DNA of 47,769 nt. Origin: Epilithonimonas hominis. GTDB lineage: Bacteria; Bacteroidota; Bacteroidia; Flavobacteriales; Weeksellaceae. Within the stretch, counting starts at the first letter, position 1, and each line of letters begins with the position of its first letter. The DNA lies in NCBI RefSeq assembly GCF_003730015.1, contig NZ_RJTU01000039.1, positions 1 through 47,769 on the forward strand, given 5' to 3'. The position numbers were made by a program, and so were the translations under genes. Under the pieces are notes generated by a model. The model saw only the letters and a program-made list of their open reading frames with translations, was not told the DNA's origin and searched no databases. Positions 25,969-33,560 of this stretch are shown piece after piece.

Positions 25969-26697
25969 ATGTTAGCTATATTCAAAAAAGAACTTTGGAA
26001 TTTTTTCGGAAACTGGAGCGCGTGGATCATCATCGCTGCTTTCAGTATTATTTCCGCATTATTCCTATTCTTCTTCGAGAATAATTTTAATATTTTCGAT
26101 ATTGGAAGCGCCACGGTACAAAGTTTCTTTGTGCTTTCGCCTTGGCTTTTTATGTTTATCATTCCGGCAATCAGTATGAGAACTTTGGCAGAGGAAGAAC
26201 AATCGGGAACCTTATTTTGGCTATTTTCTCAACCCATAAAAATCACCGAAATTGTTGGTGGAAAATTCCTTTCCGTTTGGTTGGTTGGTATTTTATGTCT
26301 ATTGCCATCGTTGGTTTATTATTACACGGTTTACGTTTTAGGTGTTCCGGAAGGTAATATTGATGGAAGTATGACTTTCGGGAGCTACATTGGTTTAACG
26401 ATTTTGATCGCTGCTTTTTCCGCAGTCGGGATTTTGGCTTCTTCATTGTCATCGAACCAAATTATGGCTTATCTCTTAGGCGTTTTCCTTTGTTTCATTC
26501 TTTATTTTGGGATTGAACAATTAGCAAGTTATAAATTGATGGGTGGCGCAGATTATGTATTACAAAATATTGGATTTTATCAACATTTTCTGGCATTCAC
26601 AAGAGGTCAAATTGACACAAGAGACGTTTGCTATTTCCTTTTAATTATAGGTATTGCTTTGTTCTTTGCCAACAAGTTTGTTGAGAAGAAAAAATAA
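25969..26697 (+). CDS. gldF: Gliding-motility ABC transporter permease GldF
   Basis: A 242-residue ABC-2 type permease. It has six predicted membrane segments (about 18-38, 55-70, 104-126, 141-160, 166-186, 218-236) and the ABC-2 coupling region ISMRTLAEEEQSGTLFWLFSQPI. With GldG and the ATPase GldA (not in this window) it forms a Bacteroidota-specific transporter linked to gliding and type IX secretion in Flavobacterium johnsoniae. Chryseobacterium-like species carry it even when they are not seen to glide. gldG follows, separated by a 21-bp inverted repeat. Confidence 0.93.
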   Translation: MLAIFKKELWNFFGNWSAWIIIAAFSIISALFLFFFENNFNIFDIGSATVQSFFVLSPWLFMFIIPAISMRTLAEEEQSGTLFWLFSQPIKITEIVGGKFLSVWLVGILCLLPSLVYYYTVYVLGVPEGNIDGSMTFGSYIGLTILIAAFSAVGILASSLSSNQIMAYLLGVFLCFILYFGIEQLASYKLMGGADYVLQNIGFYQHFLAFTRGQIDTRDVCYFLLIIGIALFFANKFVEKKK

Positions 26698-26709
26698 ATT
26701 ATTACAACA

Positions 26710-26778
26710 TTTGTCATTCCGTAGGAATCTAAATTAGTTTTTCGACAAATTTTGTAGAGATTCCTACGGAATGACAAA
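26710..26778. repeat. Perfect 21-bp inverted repeat between gldF and gldG
   Basis: TTTGTCATTCCGTAGGAATC plus T (26710-26730) and its exact complement (26758-26778), with 27 bases between. In the mRNA it forms a long hairpin 14 bases before the gldG start. There is no T-run after it, so it is not a classic terminator. Confidence 0.9.
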
Positions 26779-26792
26779 AAGAGAAAATTAAA

Positions 26793-28448
26793 ATGAATAA
26801 AAAATATATTCCACTTTTTATTGTATTAATTATCGTTTTACTTGGCGCATTTGGCGTTTTTTATAAACGTTTCGATTTGACGGCGGAAAAACGATACACA
26901 CTTTCCGATTCCACCATCAAGGTTTTGGAAAATGTAAAAAAACCAATGACAATTGAGGTTTATCTGGAAGGCGATTTTCCGGCTTCTTTCAAACAGCTTT
27001 CGAATGAAACCAAATTTATGCTGGACGAATTCCGAAAAATTAATCCGAAAATCGATTACAAATTCCGTGACCCGATTGCTGAGAAAGTTCCGCAGGACAC
27101 GCTGAAAGCGATGGGAATGCAACCTTCGATTCTTCCGGATATGAAAGACGGAAAAATCTCCGAAATCGTGATGTTTCCTTACGCCGCCATCAAGTATAAT
27201 GGTTACGGAACTTCGGTTCCTTTAATTGTTCAACAATCTGGAATTGATGCTGCCACACAACTCAGCAAATCAATTGAAAACTTAGAATATAACTTCGCTT
27301 CCACCATCAAAGGAATGACAGAAGAAACAGCGAAAAACATTGGTTTCCTAGTCAATCAGCAAGAATTGGGACCTGATGAGTTTCGTGGATTTTTAGATTT
27401 GGCAATGGAGAATTACAATGTTGGTCCAATCATTCCGGAAAATAAAACCGAATTATCTCTGGCTGACGTTCCGAAGCTGAAACAAATGGACGCACTGGTC
27501 ATTGCAAAGCCAAGAAAAGCGTTTACCGATAATGAAAAAGTGATTCTCGACCAATATATTATGAACGGCGGAAAAACACTTTGGATGATTGACGCCGTGA
27601 ATGCGGAAATGGACACGCTTTTTCAAGCCAAGAAAATTATGGCTTATCCGATTGACCTTAATCTGACGGATTTTATGTTCAATTACGGACTGAGGATCAA
27701 TCCAGCCTTGACCAAGGATATGAAAAAGTCGGCGTTGGTAAGAATTGTTTCGGGCGAAGTGGCTGGCAATCCACAATACAGCAGTTTTCTTTGGCCTTAT
27801 TTCCCACTAGGAATTGCTGAATCCAAAAATCCAATTACCAAAAATATCAATCCTGTAAAATTTGAATTCCCCACTTCAATTGATACTTTGGGAAGACCAA
27901 ATATCAAAACCAAAGTTCTTTTCGAATCCAGCGAAAGAACAACGAGCAAAACGGTTCCGAATTATGTTGCACTTTCTGAAATTGTAAGAACAGACAGCAT
28001 CGGAGAAATGGAACGTCCTACGCCGCCGAAGATTTTTGCAGTGGCTTTAGAAGGTAAATTCAAATCCGCTTATGCGACAAGAAGTGAGAAAAATGCTTAC
28101 CCAGATTTCAAAGCTCAAAGTCCGGAAAATAAAATGCTTGTAATTGCCGATGGTGACATCGCAAGAAATCAAATATGGAAAGGACAACCGCTTCCTTTGG
28201 GCGAAGATTTGTTGACAAAGGAACATTATGGCAATGCTCAATTCCTGAGAAATGCTTTAGATTATCTTTTGGATGACAGCAATATAATGGAACTACGAGA
28301 CAGAACCATCGAAGTCCGATTGCTCGACAGACAAAGAATTGATGAAGAAAAATCAGATTGGCAATGGTTCAACCTTCTTTTGCCTTTGGGAATTATTGGC
28401 GCTTTGGGTGCCGCATTTTATTTCTTGAGAAAGAAGATGTTCTCGTAA
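26793..28448 (+). CDS. gldG: Gliding-motility ABC transporter auxiliary component GldG
   Basis: A 551-residue partner of GldF. A single N-terminal membrane segment (about 5-24) precedes a large periplasmic region, beginning RFDLTAEKRYTLSDSTIKVLENVKKPMTIEVYLEG, which is diagnostic for the GldG/ABC-2-associated family. The region ends in a C-terminal membrane segment (about 525-545) and a basic tail RKKMF. The central ALVIAKPRKAFTDNEKVILDQYIMNGGKTLWMID is the DUF4350-like domain. Length fits. It depends on GldF and GldA; its exact role is unknown. Confidence 0.93.
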   Translation: MNKKYIPLFIVLIIVLLGAFGVFYKRFDLTAEKRYTLSDSTIKVLENVKKPMTIEVYLEGDFPASFKQLSNETKFMLDEFRKINPKIDYKFRDPIAEKVPQDTLKAMGMQPSILPDMKDGKISEIVMFPYAAIKYNGYGTSVPLIVQQSGIDAATQLSKSIENLEYNFASTIKGMTEETAKNIGFLVNQQELGPDEFRGFLDLAMENYNVGPIIPENKTELSLADVPKLKQMDALVIAKPRKAFTDNEKVILDQYIMNGGKTLWMIDAVNAEMDTLFQAKKIMAYPIDLNLTDFMFNYGLRINPALTKDMKKSALVRIVSGEVAGNPQYSSFLWPYFPLGIAESKNPITKNINPVKFEFPTSIDTLGRPNIKTKVLFESSERTTSKTVPNYVALSEIVRTDSIGEMERPTPPKIFAVALEGKFKSAYATRSEKNAYPDFKAQSPENKMLVIADGDIARNQIWKGQPLPLGEDLLTKEHYGNAQFLRNALDYLLDDSNIMELRDRTIEVRLLDRQRIDEEKSDWQWFNLLLPLGIIGALGAAFYFLRKKMFS

Positions 28449-28456
28449 TTAAATCT

Positions 28457-28619
28457 TTTTGAACACAAAGTTCACAAAAGTTATATGAATAATGACTTTC
28501 TTAAGTTTCACAAAGCCGCTTCGCTTGGAAAAGAAAAAGCTTTGTTAAGTTTTACGCCTTTGTGAGACTTGTAACATAATTATTGAAAAAAAATCTTTGC
28601 GGACTTAGTGTTCAAAAAA
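28457..28619. repeat. Long imperfect inverted repeat (GAACACAAAG family) before lnt
   Basis: Ends TTTTTGAACAC (28457-28467) and GTGTTCAAAAA (28609-28619) are perfect complements. Inside are further pairs such as TTCACAAAG/CTTTGTGA. It fills the gap between gldG and lnt and is related to the direct repeats at 5488 and 5987. Confidence 0.75.
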
Positions 28620-28627
28620 TAAATATT

Positions 28628-30277
28628 ATGAAAAACCTTTTATTAGCCTTAATTTCCGGAGTTTTGTTAGCCATATCCTGGCCGACTTACGGGATTCCGT
28701 TTTTTATATTTTTTGCTTGGGTTCCGCTTCTGATGATGGAACACAACATTGAAAAATTCAGCGATATCAAAAAGAAAAAATTAGCGGTTTTCTGTTTTTC
28801 ATATCTCACATTTTTGATATGGAATTTTGTGACTACAGGATGGCTTTATAATTCACAATTGCCTGATGGAAGCAAATCTCTTTTAGCAGTTCTGTTTCCT
28901 GTTCTCACCAATTCATTTTTTATGGCATTGGTTTTTACTTTCTATCACATCTATAAAAAAAGTCAGGGAACTTATTACGGATTGGTCTTTTTTGTAGCCA
29001 TTTGGATGTGTTTTGAGAAGCTTCATCTTGTTTGGGAATTCACTTGGCCTTGGCTCAATCTCGGAAATGTTTTCGCAGATTATCATCAGTTTGTTCAATG
29101 GTATGATACTTTGGGCGCAACTGGTGGAAGTTTCTGGATTTTGATATGTAATGTTCTGGCATTTTATACAATAAGAATTTGGGAAGCTGGAAGAAAAAGA
29201 AAACCATTGATTAAAAACGTTTTGATGACAGCCGGTTTTATCATTTTACCGATGGTTATTTCTTTGGTTAAATATTATAATTATACGCCGGAATCAGTTG
29301 GTTCAATCAACGTCACAATGCTTCAACCAGCACTTGACCCGTACAATGAAAAATACCAAAAAGACAGTTTGACGATTGAAAATGATTTATTGAAATTAGC
29401 TTCAGAAAATTCAGTTTTACAAAGCGATAAAAAATCTAAAATCGATTTATACCTTTCGCCCGAAACATCACTTCCTGGTCCAGGTTCTATTAGCGAAAGA
29501 GGATTCAATAACAGTTTGTTAATTAATAATATCAAAGGTTTTCTTTCTCAACATCCCCAATCTGTTTTCTCTGGCGGAATTTCCAGCCATTACGTTTATA
29601 AAGAGGGCGAAGAAAAACCTTCAACAGCGAGTTACCTCGACAGACTGGGCATTTGGGTCGATGAATATAATTCGGCAATACAAATTATCCCAAATCAACA
29701 ACCCGAAGTTTACCACAAAGCAATGTTGGTTCCTGGTGTTGAGATTTTCCCTTACATCAAAGTTTTTAAACCAATTTTAGGAGATGCGATGTTAGATTTA
29801 GGCGGAACAACTCGTTCTCTGGGTGTTTCAGAGGAACGGAAAGTTTTCGCCAATCCTTACAACAAATCTGTGATTGCACCAATTATTTGCTACGAAAGCA
29901 TCTATGGAGAATTCGTGACCGGTTATGTCAAAAAGGGTGCAAACCTTTTAGCTATTGTGACTAATGATTCTTGGTGGGGCTATTCGCAGGGACATAAACA
30001 ATTGTTGGTTTACGCAAAACTTCGTGCGATAGAAACCAGACGCGAAATTGCAAGAGCAGCAAACAGCGGTACAAGTGCTCACATCAATTCCCGAGGCGAT
30101 ATTGTGGACGAGTTGCCTTACGGTGCAAAAGGGGCTTTGACAGCAAAAGTCAATTTGATTGATAAAGAAACCTTCTACACCAAAAGCGGCGATTTTCTTT
30201 CCAGAATATGTCTTTTTGTGATTGGTGCTTTGTTGCTTTTTATTCCAGGGAGAAAATATTTGACGAGAAAGAAATAA
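28628..30277 (+). CDS. lnt: Apolipoprotein N-acyltransferase
   Basis: A 549-residue inner-membrane enzyme adding the third acyl chain to lipoproteins. The N-terminal half has about six membrane helices and the signature WPTYGIPFFIFFAWVPLL and FTWPWLNLGNVFA. The nitrilase-like domain (about 235-500) holds the catalytic triad: Glu in LYLSPETSLPG, Lys in VYHKAMLVPGVE and Cys in PIICYESIYG, followed by VTNDSWWG. A last membrane helix precedes a basic tail. I start at the ATG at 28628 (MKNLLLALISG). The frame stays open upstream to 28583, but that part lies in the repeat. Confidence 0.95.
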   Translation: MKNLLLALISGVLLAISWPTYGIPFFIFFAWVPLLMMEHNIEKFSDIKKKKLAVFCFSYLTFLIWNFVTTGWLYNSQLPDGSKSLLAVLFPVLTNSFFMALVFTFYHIYKKSQGTYYGLVFFVAIWMCFEKLHLVWEFTWPWLNLGNVFADYHQFVQWYDTLGATGGSFWILICNVLAFYTIRIWEAGRKRKPLIKNVLMTAGFIILPMVISLVKYYNYTPESVGSINVTMLQPALDPYNEKYQKDSLTIENDLLKLASENSVLQSDKKSKIDLYLSPETSLPGPGSISERGFNNSLLINNIKGFLSQHPQSVFSGGISSHYVYKEGEEKPSTASYLDRLGIWVDEYNSAIQIIPNQQPEVYHKAMLVPGVEIFPYIKVFKPILGDAMLDLGGTTRSLGVSEERKVFANPYNKSVIAPIICYESIYGEFVTGYVKKGANLLAIVTNDSWWGYSQGHKQLLVYAKLRAIETRREIARAANSGTSAHINSRGDIVDELPYGAKGALTAKVNLIDKETFYTKSGDFLSRICLFVIGALLLFIPGRKYLTRKK

Positions 30278-30280
30278 TAA

Positions 30281-30357
30281 GTTGGAGAGTATTAGTGTTT
30301 GTGAATTTGAGAGTAATTCTTAAACTCTAACACGCTAAAACTCTCCGACTCTCAAAC
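30281..30357. repeat. AT-rich inverted repeat between lnt and the DinB-like gene
   Basis: GTTGGAGAGTATTAGTGTTT and GAGAGT are mirrored by ACTCTAACACGCTAAAACTC and CTCCGACTCTCAAACTC. A related string, ACTCTAATACACTCAAACTC, lies at 25939-25958 before gldF. It sits between convergent genes and may act as a weak terminator. Confidence 0.55.
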
Positions 30358-30861
30358 TCAAAGATTCGGTAAATACCTTTCCTTAATAATATTCAAATGG
30401 TGAATGTTGTGACCAACGGTTAATTTCCCGATTGTTTCTACTTTGATGTCATTTCCATTCACAATTCCAATTAATTGAAGTGCTTCTTCTGGAAGATTTC
30501 TAAAGAACTTGACGGATAATTTTCTAGTCAATTTGAATTCTTTAATCAAACTTTTCAAAGTTCGGCTGTCCGCATAAGAATGATCAGCCCAGGCTTCTTC
30601 ATCAAATCCCGAAACCACAGACTGATCTTTTCTGGAAAACCTCAAAGCGCGATAAGCAAAGACTTTTTCTGTATCGATGAGATGTTGCAACAATGTTTTT
30701 AAACTCCATTTTCCTTCTGCATAAGCATAATTACCTTGTTCTTCGGAAAGTGATTCGTAGATTTCTAAAGTTGCGTCTGAAGCTATTTTCATTTCTTCAA
30801 TCCATTGCGCAGAAGGAACCAAATCAAGGTAACGCTGTATATATTTTTCGAATTCTGTCAC
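30358..30861 (-). CDS. DinB-like (YfiT/DUF664-type) metal-binding four-helix protein
   Basis: A 167-residue DinB-superfamily protein: a four-helix bundle with a metal site made by three histidines. Candidates are H60 in KTLLQHLIDTEKVFAYRALRF, and H151 and H155 in VGHNIHHLNIIKERYL. Related proteins are thiol-dependent transferases or hydrolases (bacillithiol or mycothiol type); the substrate is unknown. It is last in a minus-strand run after the ribonuclease, inhibitor and acetyltransferase genes, with a 31-base gap. Confidence 0.82.
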   Translation of the reverse strand: MTEFEKYIQRYLDLVPSAQWIEEMKIASDATLEIYESLSEEQGNYAYAEGKWSLKTLLQHLIDTEKVFAYRALRFSRKDQSVVSGFDEEAWADHSYADSRTLKSLIKEFKLTRKLSVKFFRNLPEEALQLIGIVNGNDIKVETIGKLTVGHNIHHLNIIKERYLPNL

Positions 30862-30892
30862 TTTTTAATTGTTAATTGTTAATTATAAATGA

Positions 30893-31342
30893 TTAAGAAA
30901 CTTCCCATTCATAGAAATTCACTTCATCATATTTTTTGAAGCCTGCACTTGGATATAATTGATTTCCAATCATATTTTCTTTTCCTGTCTCCAAATACAT
31001 TCCACAAGAATCAGATGTTCTGCAAAGTTCTTTTGCACTTTCTATTAAAGCTTTGGAAAAGCCTTTCCCACGAGAATTTGAATTAACATAAAGGTCATTC
31101 AACAACCAATAACGCTTCATTCTTGTTGATGAAAACAATGGATAAAGCTGAACAAATCCAACCAATTTCCCTTCATCTTCTGCAACAAAAATCTCGGAAT
31201 CTTTTTTCTCTAATCTTTCGGATAAAAATTGTTGAGCTGCTGAAAAATCAGATATTTTATGATAAAACATTCTATATTCATCAAACAATTGTGCGAGTTG
31301 AGACAAATCGTCGATGGTCGCTTTTCTTGTATTACTCTTCAT
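30893..31342 (-). CDS. GNAT-family N-acetyltransferase
   Basis: A 149-residue GCN5-type acetyltransferase. TRKATIDDLSQLAQLFDEYR is the first strand and helix, LVGFVQLYPLFSS and WLLNDLYVNSNSRGKGFSKALIESA give the acetyl-CoA loop (R-G-K-G-F-S), and ENMIGNQLYPSAGFKKYDEVNFYEW closes the fold. The acceptor is unknown. Three ATG codons in a row (31348, 31345, 31342) offer the start; all lie inside the end of the barstar-like gene, so the two overlap by 11-17 bases and are probably translationally coupled. I list the shortest form. Confidence 0.83.
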   Translation of the reverse strand: MKSNTRKATIDDLSQLAQLFDEYRMFYHKISDFSAAQQFLSERLEKKDSEIFVAEDEGKLVGFVQLYPLFSSTRMKRYWLLNDLYVNSNSRGKGFSKALIESAKELCRTSDSCGMYLETGKENMIGNQLYPSAGFKKYDEVNFYEWEVS

Positions 31343-31643
31343 CATCATCAGAATTTCCGTCCTCATCTTCGTATTGTTCAAGGTAATAAGTAAAGGTGAA
31401 ACCTGCTACCTCATCTTCTGCATCTTCCAAGGTTGTTAGAAGGTCTTCAAAAGTTTCCAGCTGATCCACGCTCATATTGACAAATTCGATATGAAGTGGC
31501 ATTTCCAATTCTCCGGAAATCACATCCGAAAGCGCATCCAGATTATCTCCGAAATGTTCCGGCAATTCTAATTTTGATTTCAGTTGTTCGTAAAAATCCT
31601 CGTAATCGCCGATGTTAGCGAAGTCAATATATATTTCTTTCAT
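31332..31643 (-). CDS. Barstar-family ribonuclease inhibitor
   Basis: A 103-residue cytoplasmic inhibitor. The segment LKSKLELPEHFGDNLDALSDVISGELEMPLHIEF matches barstar's inhibitory helix and following strand. D36 and D40 correspond to barstar Asp35 and Asp39, which plug the barnase active site; barstar Tyr29 and Trp38 are His and Ser here. A strongly acidic tail (EDEDGNSDDDEE) extends past the barstar fold. The cognate barnase-type gene is directly upstream on the same strand, 158 bases away, so the pair is intact in layout. Its own coding sequence shows no damage. It overlaps the acetyltransferase start. Confidence 0.9.
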   Translation of the reverse strand: MKEIYIDFANIGDYEDFYEQLKSKLELPEHFGDNLDALSDVISGELEMPLHIEFVNMSVDQLETFEDLLTTLEDAEDEVAGFTFTYYLEQYEDEDGNSDDDEE

Positions 31644-31657
31644 TTTTCTATAATTTG

Positions 31658-31685
31658 TCGGAAGTCGGAAGACCGATGTCCAAAG
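31658..31685. repeat. GGAAGTCNGAAG repeat between inhibitor and ribonuclease genes
   Basis: TCGGAAGTCGGAAGACCGAT then GTCCAAAG; same family as 3991-4018. Confidence 0.75.
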
Positions 31686-31744
31686 TTTTTAATGTTAAAT
31701 TTTTATGTCATTGTAAGATTAGTCAAAGAACCGAATCTAAAATC

Positions 31745-31772
31745 TTCCGACCTCTGACCTCCAACTTCTGAC
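31745..31772. repeat. GGAAGTCNGAAG repeat at the 3' end of the ribonuclease gene
   Basis: TTCCGACCTCTGACCTCCAA then CTTCTGAC; reversed member of the family. It abuts the second stop codon (TAG, 31774-31772) of the ribonuclease frame. Confidence 0.75.
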
Positions 31773-31801
31773 TATTTTCTCTCAAACGATTTATAATGAT
31801 T
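31772..31801 (-). pseudogene. Detached C-terminal tail of the barnase-type ribonuclease, behind an in-frame TAA
   Basis: In the same frame, directly after the TAA at 31804-31802, the minus strand reads N-H-Y-K-S-F-E-R-K and then TAG. Barnase ends T-D-H-Y-Q-T-F-T-K-I-R, where the His is the general acid His102. The match in register and length shows that the gene once continued to 31772. A single base change in the first stop codon (for example AAA to TAA) would explain it. Confidence 0.8.
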
Positions 31802-32287
31802 TTACGTTAGCCAAACATCACCGTTTTTAGTAAAGACAATTCGGTCTGCGCCTCGGTTTCCACAATTGTAATTCACATCAGCTTCGTAATATTGTTCCCC
31901 TTTGGGTAATTGTTTTTCACGATTACTGAACTTGTCGCCGCCTATTGCTTTTCCCGGCAAAATATCGCATAAATTTCCTTTGGACGGAACCCAACCTTTG
32001 CTTTTCGCTTCGGATTTTGTGATATAAAAATCAGGTAACTGATGATTGGATTTTACATAAGCAATCACTTTATTATCTTTCGTTAATTCATCAATCGAAT
32101 TGCTATTAGAAGATTTTTCCAAAATCGAACTTTGTTTAGCTTCGGACATTGGACTTCCAACTTCGGTCTTCTGACTTCCAACGTCCGACTTCCTTTCGAT
32201 TCGGTAATTCGAAATGAGATACATAGTCAATATTCCGGCAAATGCGCCGATGAGAAAGAAAAACAGGGTTTTCAGTTTTGGATTCAT
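31802..32287 (-). CDS. Membrane-anchored barnase-family ribonuclease, truncated before the catalytic His
   Basis: A 161-residue product. Residues 5-26 form a membrane anchor and 30-70 a low-complexity linker. From about 73 the barnase domain runs: LPDFYITKSEAKSKGWV, SKGNLCDILPGKAIGGDKFSNRE, YYEADVNYNCGNRGADRI. By alignment with barnase, K91, R123, E135, R145 and R149 match Lys27, Arg59, Glu73, Arg83 and Arg87. C107 and C142 match positions 43 and 80, where a disulfide is geometrically possible, fitting a periplasmic domain. The frame stops at GDVWLT, so the last strand with His102 is missing; it is encoded behind the stop (31772-31801). As written the protein should be inactive. The linker is encoded by a dispersed repeat (32141-32194). 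The barstar gene follows. Confidence 0.88.
   Translation of the reverse strand: MNPKLKTLFFFLIGAFAGILTMYLISNYRIERKSDVGSQKTEVGSPMSEAKQSSILEKSSNSNSIDELTKDNKVIAYVKSNHQLPDFYITKSEAKSKGWVPSKGNLCDILPGKAIGGDKFSNREKQLPKGEQYYEADVNYNCGNRGADRIVFTKNGDVWLT
32141..32194. repeat. GGAAGTCNGAAG repeat inside the ribonuclease coding region
   Basis: TTCGGACATTGGACTTCCAA, CTTCGGTCTTCTGACTTCCA and ACGTCCGACTTCC run together. Read on the minus strand in frame they give the linker K-S-D-V-G-S-Q-K-T-E-V-G-S-P-M-S-E-A. Confidence 0.8.
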
Positions 32288-32359
32288 TGATGAAGATTTA
32301 TGCGCTAAAATAATGAAAACCTCGATTATTAAAGAAGAAAAAACAAACTTTAAAAAAAA

Positions 32360-32389
32360 ATTGTGCTTAGCCTAATTTTTCTATATTTG
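32360..32389 (+). promoter_or_regulatory. Promoter of the acyl-CoA dehydrogenase gene
   Basis: ATTG (32360-32363), 18-base spacer, TATATTTG (32382-32389), 17 bases before the ATG at 32407. Confidence 0.55.
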
Positions 32390-32406
32390 GGCACAAAGAT
32401 AAAAAT

Positions 32407-33546
32407 ATGGAAACCCAAACTATGGATAACTTAAAAATGATAGCCGAAACAGCCAAAGATTTCGCTGAAAAAAATATTCGCCCAAACATTATGGATTGGG
32501 ATGAAAGCCAGACTTTTCCTGTAGAATTGTTTCATCAATTGGGAGAATTAGGCTTTATGGGAATTGTAATTCCCGAAGAATATGGCGGTTCTGGTCTTGG
32601 TTATCAGGAATATGTGACCATTTTGAACGAAATTTCTCAGGTTGACCCTTCCATCGGATTATCTGTTGCCGCACACAATTCACTTTGTACGAATCATATT
32701 TATGAATTCGGAAACGAAGAGCAAAGAAGAAAATGGTTACCTCACTTAGCTTCAGGAAAAGTAATCGGTGCTTGGGGATTGACTGAGCACAACACAGGTT
32801 CTGACTCTGGCGGAATGTCCACAACTGCTGTAAAAGACGGCGACGATTGGATTATCAACGGAGCAAAAAACTTTATCACACACGCTATTTCCGGAGACAT
32901 TGCAGTGGTGATGACAAGAACTGGCGAAAAAGGGGCGAAAAATAATTCCACAGCATTTGTTTTGGAAAAAGGAATGGCTGGCTTCACTTCTGGTAAAAAA
33001 GAAAATAAATTAGGAATGCGTGCTTCCGAAACTGCTGAGTTGATTTTCGATAACGTTCGTGTTCCAGATTCTCACAGATTGGGAGAAGTTGGAAGCGGGT
33101 TCAAACAAGCAATGAAAATTCTGGACGGCGGTCGTATTTCTATTGCTGCATTGAGTTTGGGAATTGCGAGAGGCGCTTACAAAGCTGCGCTTAAATATGC
33201 TCAAGAAAGACATCAGTTTGGAAAAGCAATTTCAAGTTTTCAGGCGGTTAACTTTATGTTGGCGGACATGGCAACAGAAATTGATGCATCAGAATTGTTA
33301 ATCAGAAGAGCATCTGACCTGAAAAATGCGAAACAAAAAATGACGCGCGAAGGTGCAATGGCAAAATTATACGCTTCCGAAGCTTGCGTAAGAATTTCTA
33401 ACAATGCTGTTCAAATCTTCGGTGGCTATGGTTATACAAAAGATTTCCCAGTGGAGAAATTCTACAGAGATTCTAAATTGTGTACGATTGGCGAAGGAAC
33501 TTCTGAAATCCAGAGATTGGTTATCGGTAGAGATATTTGTGATTAG
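32407..33546 (+). CDS. Acyl-CoA dehydrogenase
   Basis: A 379-residue FAD enzyme for the first step of beta-oxidation (acyl-CoA to enoyl-CoA). Motifs: VIPEEYGGSGLGYQEY, the FAD-binding GAWGLTEHNTGSDSGGM (signature 1), AERHQFGKAISSFQ-type segment (YAQERHQFGKAISSFQAVNFMLADMA), and QIFGGYGYTKDFPVEKFYRDSKL. The base glutamate lies in GEGTSEIQRLVIGRDI, in the short/medium-chain and butyryl position. Chain-length preference cannot be read. It is a single-gene unit with its own promoter and a terminator-like hairpin at 33691. Confidence 0.95.
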   Translation: METQTMDNLKMIAETAKDFAEKNIRPNIMDWDESQTFPVELFHQLGELGFMGIVIPEEYGGSGLGYQEYVTILNEISQVDPSIGLSVAAHNSLCTNHIYEFGNEEQRRKWLPHLASGKVIGAWGLTEHNTGSDSGGMSTTAVKDGDDWIINGAKNFITHAISGDIAVVMTRTGEKGAKNNSTAFVLEKGMAGFTSGKKENKLGMRASETAELIFDNVRVPDSHRLGEVGSGFKQAMKILDGGRISIAALSLGIARGAYKAALKYAQERHQFGKAISSFQAVNFMLADMATEIDASELLIRRASDLKNAKQKMTREGAMAKLYASEACVRISNNAVQIFGGYGYTKDFPVEKFYRDSKLCTIGEGTSEIQRLVIGRDICD

Positions 33547-33560
33547 AATATATTTTAATA

